NCBI GenBank assembly: GCA_937995555.1
Contig: CALKJX010000140.1
Location: forward strand, 1 to 13,226
From: an uncultured Elioraea sp.
GTDB lineage: Bacteria > Pseudomonadota > Alphaproteobacteria > Acetobacterales > Acetobacteraceae
DNA: 13,226 nt
Direction: 5' to 3'
The position numbers were made by a program, and so were the translations under genes. The notes beneath the pieces were generated by a model. It was not told where the DNA came from and ran no database searches. It saw only the letters and a program-made list of their open reading frames with translations. Every line of letters begins with the position of its first letter. Position 1 is the stretch's first letter. Shown here piece after piece: positions 1 through 6,200 of this stretch.

Positions 1-161
1 GCTCGCGCATGGCGCCGCCTGCGCCTTGACGCGCGGGCCGCGCTCAGAAGCGATGATGCGCGTTCCCCGTGGAGGCTGTCCACCGACGGCGAAAGCGGCG
101 TTCGCCACGATCGCGTCCTGAAAGAGCAAAGAGAACGAGACGGCTCTCGTGCCGCTAGGCG
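1..161. other. Left flank, possibly host DNA beyond the phage end; no gene called
   Basis: This stretch lies outside the 18-bp repeat array and holds no complete gene that I can support. One plus-strand frame is open from base 1 to a stop at 271-273, but it is arginine-rich and runs through the repeats. One minus-strand frame is open from about 189 to base 1 and reads more like a protein (for example FQDAIVANAAFAVGGQPPRG), but has no convincing start. If the phage ends near 162, either could be a fragment of an interrupted host gene. I recognise neither. Confidence 0.3.
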
Positions 162-248
162 TGCGCGCATTAAATGCGACGAATGCTCACATTCCATGCG
201 ACATGCTCACATTCCATGCGACGATCATCTTCACATGGAATGTGAGCA
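162..248. repeat. Array of four 18-bp motifs, candidate transposase-binding sites at the phage right end
   Basis: The motif TGCTCACATTCCATGCGA occurs exactly at 184-201 and 204-221. A diverged copy, TGCGCGCATTAAATGCGA, lies at 162-179 and matches 14 of 18. An inverted copy at 231-248 matches 17 of 18. Direct copies are 22 and 20 bp apart, about two helical turns. Mu-like phages carry multiple transposase-binding sites of about 20 bp at each end, and their ends obey the TG...CA rule; the outermost copy here begins TG. Competing readings are operator sites for the adjacent HTH protein (the motif shares GCTCA with the promoter palindrome) or an RNA hairpin. No transposase gene is in the window to confirm the link. 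Confidence 0.55.
204..248 (-). terminator. Long stem-loop directly after the HTH gene, possible transcript end
   Basis: The third direct copy (204-221) and the inverted copy (231-248) of the 18-bp motif can pair in the minus-strand transcript as an 18-bp stem with one G-U wobble and a 9-nt loop. The stem begins three bases after the stop codon of the HTH gene. No T-run follows, so it is not a standard intrinsic terminator. It may protect the 3' end of the transcript or be a by-product of the repeat array. Confidence 0.3.
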
Positions 249-250
249 AA

Positions 251-436
251 TCACGGGCGCCGCCCGGACTTGATCAGGAAGAGCTCCCAGAGGCCGGGCG
301 GCATACGCCGATCCCCGGCCTCCCATTGCTGCCACGCGCGCAGCGATCCGTGCACAAGCTCCGCCGCCTGACTTTGCGTCAGGCCGGATGAGAGACGGGC
401 TTGCCTTATTTCCTTCGGTAGAGGATAGAAGCTCAT
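251..436 (-). CDS. Small XRE-type HTH regulator, second gene of the cargo operon (Aca- or antitoxin-like)
   Basis: This is a predicted DNA-binding protein of 61 residues from ATG 436, or 66 from ATG 451. The HTH covers LTQSQAAELVHGSLRAWQQW (about residues 24-43 of the longer form), followed by WEAGDRRMPPGLWELFLIKSG, which is usual for lambda-repressor-like/XRE domains whose recognition helix precedes W-E-x-G. The protein is almost only the HTH domain. From 436 the gene starts one base after the stop of the 140-residue gene; from 451 the two overlap by 14 bases. Neither start has a strong ribosome-binding site, so translation is probably coupled. It is the obvious candidate to bind the inverted repeats at 893-938 and repress its own operon. 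An HTH protein behind a small cargo gene is the arrangement of anti-CRISPR-associated (Aca) regulators and of HigA-type antitoxins. I cannot assign it to a numbered Aca family. Confidence 0.8.
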   Translation of the reverse strand: MSFYPLPKEIRQARLSSGLTQSQAAELVHGSLRAWQQWEAGDRRMPPGLWELFLIKSGRRP

Positions 437-437
437 C

Positions 438-860
438 TTAAATATCTGCATCTGAGGAAATGTCCTCCCAAATCGGGAGGATGTGGTGCCACCGGTGGGC
501 GATTTCGACCCGGGCTATGTCCCGGGCCGCATCCTCATCTCCGCTCTTGATTGCCGCGAGAAGAGGGTCCGCTTTCTCGGCAATCTCACCATCCTCTTCA
601 AGATATTCAAGATATTCGTCAGTCAGGACGAAGAGCGTTGTGGCTGCTGCCACAACTTCCCAGTACTCCGGCTTACCTGCGGCTTCCTTGGCCGCCCGGG
701 CAAGCCCCGCAGCCACGTGTGGCCCTTCAAGCATAAGCAAACCGATGTTGTGCGCCTTTACTTCGCGACGAGCGCTATAGGCGCCACCCACCCCGATGGG
801 AGGGTACTTCTTGAACCGCGAGCGATTCCCGAGGACCGACTTGATGACGCTAGCGCTCAT
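438..860 (-). CDS. Acidic 140-residue protein of unknown function, first gene of the cargo operon
   Basis: I do not recognise this protein. ATG 860 is preferred because GGAG lies six bases upstream; an earlier GTG at 911 falls on the predicted transcription start. The N-terminal 35 residues are basic (IKSVLGNRSRFKKYPP, then a G-rich IGVGGAYSARR). Residues about 40-95 look helical. The C-terminal half is strongly acidic (DEYLEYLEEDGEIAEKADP, and a D/E-rich end). There is no signal peptide, membrane segment or catalytic motif that I can name, and it does not look like a RelE/HigB toxin. Base composition is clearly less GC-rich than the tail genes, as expected of a recently acquired moron. Cotranscription with an HTH regulator, and a private, tightly repressible promoter, suggest an early-expressed accessory function. 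An anti-CRISPR or other anti-defence protein and a toxin are both possible; this is inference from context only. Confidence 0.75.
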   Translation of the reverse strand: MSASVIKSVLGNRSRFKKYPPIGVGGAYSARREVKAHNIGLLMLEGPHVAAGLARAAKEAAGKPEYWEVVAAATTLFVLTDEYLEYLEEDGEIAEKADPLLAAIKSGDEDAARDIARVEIAHRWHHILPIWEDISSDADI

Positions 861-892
861 TTTTTTCTCCCGCCCCTGACTCCGCGAGGCGC

Positions 893-913
893 CGGTGTCG
901 ACTGCCGACACCG
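893..913. promoter_or_regulatory. Inverted repeat over the predicted transcription start of the cargo operon
   Basis: The arms CGGTGTCG (893-900) and CGACACCG (906-913) are perfect reverse complements separated by 5 bp. The site begins 3 bp downstream of the -10 box and covers the expected start point near 910. That is a classic operator position; it could also form a short hairpin in the 5' leader. Its sequence differs from the upstream palindrome, so it may bind a different protein or a second mode of the same one. Confidence 0.6.
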
Positions 914-916
914 TGC

Positions 917-944
917 ATTATACGCTCAATGAGCGTATTGTCAA
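917..944 (-). promoter_or_regulatory. Near-consensus sigma-70 promoter of the two-gene cargo operon
   Basis: On the minus strand TTGACA (944-939) is followed after 16 bp by TATAAT (922-917). Both hexamers match the consensus exactly, with a spacer one base shorter than optimal. Expected transcription start is near 910, giving a leader of about 50 nt before the ATG at 860. This is much stronger than anything visible in front of the tail genes. It implies that the cassette is transcribed independently of the late operon, probably immediately on entry or from the prophage, unless repressed. Confidence 0.85.
920..938. promoter_or_regulatory. Perfect 19-bp palindromic operator in the promoter spacer
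   Basis: The arms ATACGCTCA (920-928) and TGAGCGTAT (930-938) are perfect reverse complements around one central base. The palindrome fills the spacer between -35 and -10 and overlaps three bases of the -10 box, so a bound dimer would exclude RNA polymerase. It is the size expected for an HTH homodimer such as the product of the downstream gene. Confidence 0.8.
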
Positions 945-1034
945 GCAAACAAGGCGATGAAATTCGCCCTGGCTCTCCATTCGCCCCAGAAGGAGGCGCG
1001 GAAGGACTGCGGCTGCGGCGTGGGCCGGATCCGA
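945..1034. other. Gap between the tail operon and the cargo promoter
   Basis: This gap of about 90 bp separates the last tail gene from the cargo promoter. A weak hairpin, TGGGCC (1021-1026) with GGCCCA (1038-1043), spans the tail gene's stop codon, but no T-run follows. I see no convincing intrinsic terminator, so late transcription may read into the cargo genes. Confidence 0.4.
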
Positions 1035-1655
1035 TCAGGCCCAGGGGTCGAAGGTGCCGAGGTCGATGACGTGGATGTCGAGGCTTCCGATCTGGGTGCC
1101 GTCGCGGCTCACGGTGAGGGTGGCGGTGCCGGAGACGTTCTGGCCATCTCCTCCATCCTGCCCAAGTAGCGCGTAGCCCGCCAGGACAATGACGCGGCCG
1201 GGCAGCACTTCCGCCTGGAAGACCGGGCCAGACAGGCCGGCGGTCCCGGAAAGCCCGATTTCATCGATCGTCGCGGTGTACTCTGGACCCTCGTTCCAGC
1301 CAAGGATGAGCGCCTCGCACGAGGAGCCGTTCACCGAGAACTGATATCCGGACAGCGGACAGGCACCCACGGCTTGTTCGCCGCCATAGCCCGTTATGAC
1401 ACGAACGACGCCCGGGGTGCCGCACAGATACATCTGTCCTCCCCAGATCGACTGATAGACCCCGATCTCGACCGGAGCGCGCCAGAGCTCGGTCGGCGTG
1501 TCTCGGTTGATCCATCCCAAGCTTTCCGCCGCCGACGGAGGCGCAGGCGGCGGAGGCGCAGGCGGCGAGGGCGCGCTCTTCGGGCTCAGGCGGGCTGAGA
1601 GCTCGAGCTCTGGCGCAGGAAGGCCGGGGATGAGCTGGATGGGGTAGCGGGCCAT
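1035..1655 (-). CDS. Proline-hinged terminal tail protein, 206 residues, unknown family
   Basis: This is the last gene of the tail block, starting six bases after the stop of the hub-like gene. Residues 1-23 form a short N-terminal segment (MARYPIQLIPGLPAPELEL). Residues 24-43 are a Pro/Ala hinge (SPPAPPPPAPPSAA). Residues about 48-206 form a compact domain rich in G, T, V and S, consistent with beta structure, with three cysteines in its first half. This layout (anchor, stiff hinge, beta-rich head) fits a small exposed tip or receptor-binding protein attached to the hub. There is no collagen repeat, tail-fibre assembly partner, peptidase or lysozyme motif. I do not recognise the family; assignment as a virion tip component rests on position and architecture. 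Confidence 0.7.
   Translation of the reverse strand: MARYPIQLIPGLPAPELELSARLSPKSAPSPPAPPPPAPPSAAESLGWINRDTPTELWRAPVEIGVYQSIWGGQMYLCGTPGVVRVITGYGGEQAVGACPLSGYQFSVNGSSCEALILGWNEGPEYTATIDEIGLSGTAGLSGPVFQAEVLPGRVIVLAGYALLGQDGGDGQNVSGTATLTVSRDGTQIGSLDIHVIDLGTFDPWA
1537..1566. repeat. Tandem 15-bp repeat encoding the proline hinge
   Basis: GGAGGCGCAGGCGGC occurs twice in direct succession, followed by a decayed third unit from 1567. On the minus strand each unit encodes part of the PPAPP hinge of the 206-residue tail protein. In-frame slippage here would lengthen or shorten the hinge by five residues at a time. Confidence 0.8.
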
Positions 1656-1661
1656 GGGTCG

Positions 1662-2891
1662 CTACACAAAGACCTCGATCGAGAACGGCTGGTAGCCGCT
1701 CGCCTCGATCGCGAGGCTGTGCCGGCCCGGAGCGACCGGGCTGAAGCTCACCCGCCCGCGGGCATCACTCAGGCGGGCCGGACCGCCGTCGAGGGAGACG
1801 CGAGCCCCGCCGAGCGGGCGCCCGTCCGGGTCGAGGACGGTGAAGGTGACGCTCCCGCCAGCGCTCGCCACTTCGACCGCCGCGTATTGCGTCTCGACGC
1901 CGGCCGCGGTGAGGGTGAGTCCATAGGCGCGCACCGCCTCGCCCAGCGGGCGAAGCTCGCCAGAAAGGCGCAGCCGTTCTCCGGTGAGCACGCGCTCGGT
2001 GATGGTGAGGAGCCCGGCCCCAGCGAGTGGCGAGGCAGGATGTTCGAACAGCACGGTCTCACCGAGCCCGCAGTCGATCTGGCCGGACGTTTCTAGCGTG
2101 ACCTCCCAGGGCGGCATCGCCATCTGGGCGAGCAGGCGGGAGGCAACCAGCTCGGCCGCGCGGGCGTTGCGCAGCCAGGGGGCGGCCAGGCTGCGCGGGC
2201 GGCGCACCCGTGCCGGTGTGCCGCGCAGGCTCAGGCGTCGTGCGAGCTTGCCGTCGGCATGCAGGTCGTAGTCGAGGTCGATCTGGTCTGCGGCGCGATC
2301 CACGCGCATCACAGCGCGGGTGAGGCTGGCCTCGGCGAGCGCTGCCGGGGCTGGGCCGCCCGCGCTGACGGGCGGCCACCAGATGCGCTCTGCCGACCAG
2401 GCGAGCGCGGCGTTTTTGGCCAGCGCATCGAGTACGTCGCGCAGACGCAGGGCGGGGTCGTCCAGCACGACGCCGAGCTCCAGGCCGGGGGCGTCGATGC
2501 GGAGCAGATCGAGCGCCGGGCTCAGATGGGTCGCGCCGCACCACCGCAGCAGGTCATCGATGATGTCCGCTGGGTGCGTGGCCGGCAGCCCGCGCCCGCT
2601 CGCGGTCACCTGCGCGCCGACCGCCGGGGGCGCGGCGAGGGTGATGACGCTGGCTGCCTGCCCGGCGAGCTCTTCGACCGCGGCTTCCCAGCCGAAAGTG
2701 GCCTGGCCATCGATCCAGACCTGGCTGACCGTGGCCGGGTGGTCAGCGAAGAGGTAGCGGGTCTCGCCGATCCGGCGCGGGGTGATCGGCGCGCCCTCGA
2801 GGTCGCCGTAGATGCGCGCGAGCGCGCCGCCTTGGCGGTAGCCGCTCACCGCCTGAGTGGTGCGCAGCGGGATGGGGTCCATCAGACGCAT
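1662..2891 (-). CDS. Tail-tip hub-like protein with C-terminal carboxypeptidase-regulatory-like domain
   Basis: The product has 409 residues from ATG 2891 (ATG 2882 is an alternative). Residues 1-340 resemble the hub region of siphophage tail tips. The marks are a helical stretch near 107-117 (PADIIDDLLRWCGA), another around 145-165 (RLRDVLDALAKNAALAWS), then LRNARAAELVASRLLAQM before PPWEVTLET. A beta stretch with GLGETVLFEHPASPLAGAG follows, as in gpJ-like hubs. Residues 345-409 form a separate beta-sandwich (FTVLDPDGRPLGGARVSLDG, then GRHSLAIEASGYQPF), the pattern of carboxypeptidase-regulatory-like/PEGA domains, which serve as surface-binding decorations. The gene follows the 109-residue gene after 22 bases, without a strong ribosome-binding site. 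Hub identity is inferred from pattern and position; the C-terminal domain is more certain. Confidence 0.7.
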   Translation of the reverse strand: MRLMDPIPLRTTQAVSGYRQGGALARIYGDLEGAPITPRRIGETRYLFADHPATVSQVWIDGQATFGWEAAVEELAGQAASVITLAAPPAVGAQVTASGRGLPATHPADIIDDLLRWCGATHLSPALDLLRIDAPGLELGVVLDDPALRLRDVLDALAKNAALAWSAERIWWPPVSAGGPAPAALAEASLTRAVMRVDRAADQIDLDYDLHADGKLARRLSLRGTPARVRRPRSLAAPWLRNARAAELVASRLLAQMAMPPWEVTLETSGQIDCGLGETVLFEHPASPLAGAGLLTITERVLTGERLRLSGELRPLGEAVRAYGLTLTAAGVETQYAAVEVASAGGSVTFTVLDPDGRPLGGARVSLDGGPARLSDARGRVSFSPVAPGRHSLAIEASGYQPFSIEVFV

Positions 2892-2913
2892 CGGTGCACC
2901 ATGCCAGCGGCGT

Positions 2914-3243
2914 CTAGGGATCGATCGTGAGCACCATGAGGCCCGGGGCCAGTTCGACCTGGCTCACCCGGCCGCTGATGCGCAGACCGTCGCGCTCGAC
3001 CAGCGCCTCGGCATCGAGCGGGATGCCCAGCAGGCGCACGGCATGGTGGTCGGCGTCGTCCAGGGTGACGAGCACCTGGGGGATCTCTCCTGCTTCGCCC
3101 AGGATGGGCTGTGCGGCGCGCTCGGTCCAGTCCGAGAGCTCGCGCAGGAGCGGGTGGGCCGCGAGCGCCTCGGCCTCCGCCGGGCGGGCGAGCGCGATCG
3201 AGCCGGCCGGCCCGGTGCGGATGGTCACGCGCGCGCCGGTCAT
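2914..3243 (-). CDS. Small tail-tip protein, 109 residues
   Basis: This is a short beta-rich protein without cysteine, signal peptide or membrane segment. The N-terminus (TGARVTIRTGPAGSIALARP) is followed by one helical stretch (EAEALAAHPLLRELSDWTERA). Beta segments then end in GRVSQVELAPGLMVLTIDP. The ATG overlaps the stop of the 1144-residue gene as ATGA, so translation is probably coupled and the products needed together. Lying between a distal-tail protein and a hub, it occupies the place of the small tip proteins that join these parts in long-tailed phages (functionally like lambda gpL/gpM/gpK). I cannot assign a named family. Confidence 0.65.
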   Translation of the reverse strand: MTGARVTIRTGPAGSIALARPAEAEALAAHPLLRELSDWTERAAQPILGEAGEIPQVLVTLDDADHHAVRLLGIPLDAEALVERDGLRISGRVSQVELAPGLMVLTIDP

Positions 3244-6200
3244 TGCTGCACCCCGGCGAGCTCGAGCGAGAGTGACCAGCGCCGCGCCTGGGCGTCGGTC
3301 GCCCTGTAGGCTGTGATGTCTTCCAGCCGGAGCGAGTCGTCCACCACGCGTCCGACCACGGCCTCGCCCGCGCGCGCGGGCTGCGCGATCCAGATCACCG
3401 GCTCGTCGCCCATGCGCTTGACGGTGTCGATCTCGGCCAGGATCTTCTCGACCTCATCATCGGAGAGCGCGCCCTCGCTCCAGGAGATCTGTGCCGACAC
3501 CCCGGCGCCGAGCAGTGCGCCGCGCGGGTTCAGGCCGCCCGCCCCGCGGGCGATCGTGTATTCACGGCGCAGCACAGTGTCGGCCGAGAGCGCAGGCCGC
3601 ACCGGGGTGCCTGCGTAGAGCCAGCCGATCTCGCCCTCGCCGCTCACGCCGAGCCTCATGTAGCGCGCCGCGAGCGCCGCAGGCAGCATGAGCGCCGCGG
3701 CAGAGTGCCCGCGTGAGAGCGTTGTGTCGGACAGGACATCGTCCCCGCCCGGGGTGCTGCCCAGGCGCACCGAGAGCGTCGCCCCTGGCCCGAGCCGCAG
3801 CAGCGCGGCCACCACGATCTCGATGGGGACCGTGCTGCCAAAGTCGACATCGAGCGTCGCCGAAGCACCGCTCCAGCGCCAGCGCATCGGGCCGCCCCTG
3901 CGCACGTGCTCGCTCGAGTGCGGTTGCGCCACGGCCATCGCCCAGCGGTCGCCGCTCACGAAGGCTCGCCCGTTGCCCAGGACAAAACGGGCCGAGATCC
4001 CGTCGCCGAGCGCGATGGGCGCTGCGGCGTCGACCGGCGCGCTCCAGCTCGCGCCGTCGCGTCGCCAGCGCACGCGGGCGCCAGCGGCGGTCACCGTAAA
4101 GCGGTCGCCTGCGGCGAAGCGCGTGCTGCCGCCGGTCATGGTGAACGCGAAGGCCGGGTGACTGTAGCTGCCGGTCGACTCCGGCGCGCTCCACTCGGGC
4201 AGCGGCCCCGAGAGCGAGCCCTCCACGCTCCAGCGCTGGATCGGGTCGGCGGCCTGGCCGCCGGAGAGCGCGAGCGGCTCGGCGGCCACGAGCGGCAGCA
4301 CGATGGAGTCGCCCACCTGATAGGTCGCGGGCCAGGCGGCATCGCCGATGGCCAGGCGGATCGTGTCGCCGGGCTTGAGCTTGTCGGCGCACTTGACATT
4401 GATCTGAAATGCGAATTCCCGTGTGCCCACCGCGGCCCCGCCCACGCGGCGGGAGGAGAAGTAAGGCACCCCAGTGAAAGCGGGCAGATAGGCGCCCCCT
4501 TCCGAGCCGGTGACGGCCCAGTAGAAGGCGCCCTCGCGATCACGCCAGCAGCCGTCGCCCGAGACGACGCTGGCGTCATCTTTTCCCAGAGGAGACAGCC
4601 CAGCCGCGGCGAGCAGCGCATCACACTGCGCACGGGCGCGCTCGGGGAGGAGCTCGCGGTTGCTTGATCTATAAGTGTTGACATCGAGCACGCTCGATGT
4701 CAGAGCTATGCCGATCGCTTGCGGAGAAGCAGGGCTGGCGGACGAGTATGGCTCGATGTCGCCTGGCGTACTCTCGGAGATGAAGTAGCTCTCGCCTCGG
4801 ACGAGCCCCGTGAAGCTGCTCACGGTCTCCGGAAGCGAGAGCGAAGATGCGTCGACGCTCGCCCCAGCTGCGATCGCGCTGGCGGCGAACCCGTTGCAAA
4901 GCACAAAATATTGACGGCGCGAGGCGAGCGCGACCACGCCGTCCGCGACGTACACGAAGCGCCCGGCCGGGATGGCCTCGGCGGCGACCACGGTGCCGCT
5001 GAGCGCGGGGGGAGAGAACACCCTCTCGATGTAGGTCTGCCAGTCGGCGAACACGGCATCCCAGGCGGCCAGCGCCGCCGGGTGATCCGCGATGCGAACC
5101 GCGGTCTCTTCGAGCATGGCTACGATCTCATCGAGTCGCGGGACTGCGTCCTTTTGCATGAACTGCCAGTTAGGGACGTATTCTTTCAGCGTGTAATCCT
5201 CTGTCCAGGCGGCGACGGTGTCGCGGCGCCATGCCCAGAGGGCCGCCATGCGGGCGGCGATGGTGGCGGGGTAGTCCATAAGGTCTCCTTCGGTGGGGTC
5301 CTCTCCGGTCAGGCAGCGGCGGCGCGAGAGGTCTGGCGCCGGCATGCCTTCGCAGGCGCAGGTGCCGCTTGGGCGCTTGGTGTAGACGAGTGTGATCTGC
5401 TGGTCGATGGCGCTCGGGCCAAGCACGAAGCTCTCGACGCAGATCGGCGGCTCCTCCTGCCCGGCTGGGCGTGGGGCGTACTGGATGCCCAGCACGCTCG
5501 CCCGCCCGCGCGGGCCGCTGCCGAAGCCGGGCGGGTAGACCGGCTGGATGCGGAAGGCGAACGCACCTGGCTTGGCCACCCGATCTCCGGTGGCGAAGAC
5601 GCCGATCGCCCCCGAGACGCTGCCCGAGACCTGCCAGAGCTCGTGCCCGAGCCGGGCGTTGGGATGGTCGCGTGCGGTTGCGGCAAAGCAGCGCGCCTCG
5701 ATGAGCTCGGTGGCGGCTGCCGGGCCGACCGTGATCTCCTCGAGCCGCGCGGCGCGTGCCGCCTCGCTGCCTTCGCCGCGCGGCGGCAGGTGATGCGCGT
5801 CGGTGCGCAGGCTGAACTCCCGCGCGGCCATGCCGCCGGGCGAGCGGTCCGGCGCGACCACGCCCTCGACGGTCACCAGCGCGCTTTCAGAGCGGAGCCG
5901 GGAGAGCAGATCGTAGGCGGTCGTGACCCCGGCGTAGGTCTCCGTGGTCGTGCCGTCGGTGAGCGTGACCGTGTAGCTACCGGTGATCAGCCAGACCGCC
6001 TCGCCGGCGGCGATGTCGCGCTCGAGCGCCGGTTCAAAGACATACTCCCAGGCCCCGCCGGTCCAGCGGCGAGCGCTGCGGTAGACGGTCGGGTCGGTGT
6101 CTCCGAAGGCGATCCGGAGGGCGTTCTCGGGCAGCGCGTCGCCGGTCATGACCGGCTGGCCGAAGTACAGCCCAGCGCTTGCGAGCTTCTGCGTGCCGCG

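Noticed and set aside
162..248. Repeats considered as a CRISPR array
   Set aside because: The spacers are only 2-9 bp, one copy is inverted and one is diverged. There are no cas genes.
460..932. Plus-strand frames opposite the 140-residue cargo gene
   Set aside because: The minus-strand gene has a promoter, a ribosome-binding site and coupling to the HTH gene; the plus-strand frames have none of these.
1021..1043. Short hairpin at the end of the tail operon considered as an intrinsic terminator
   Set aside because: It has only six base pairs, an 11-nt loop and no following T-run.
941..1108. Alternate minus-strand frame overlapping the end of the 206-residue gene and ending in SFWGEWRARANFIALFA
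   Set aside because: It looks protein-like and lies +1 to the tail gene, but has no start codon context and no recognisable slip site, and its stop lies inside the cargo -35 box. I could not support it as a gene or frameshift product.
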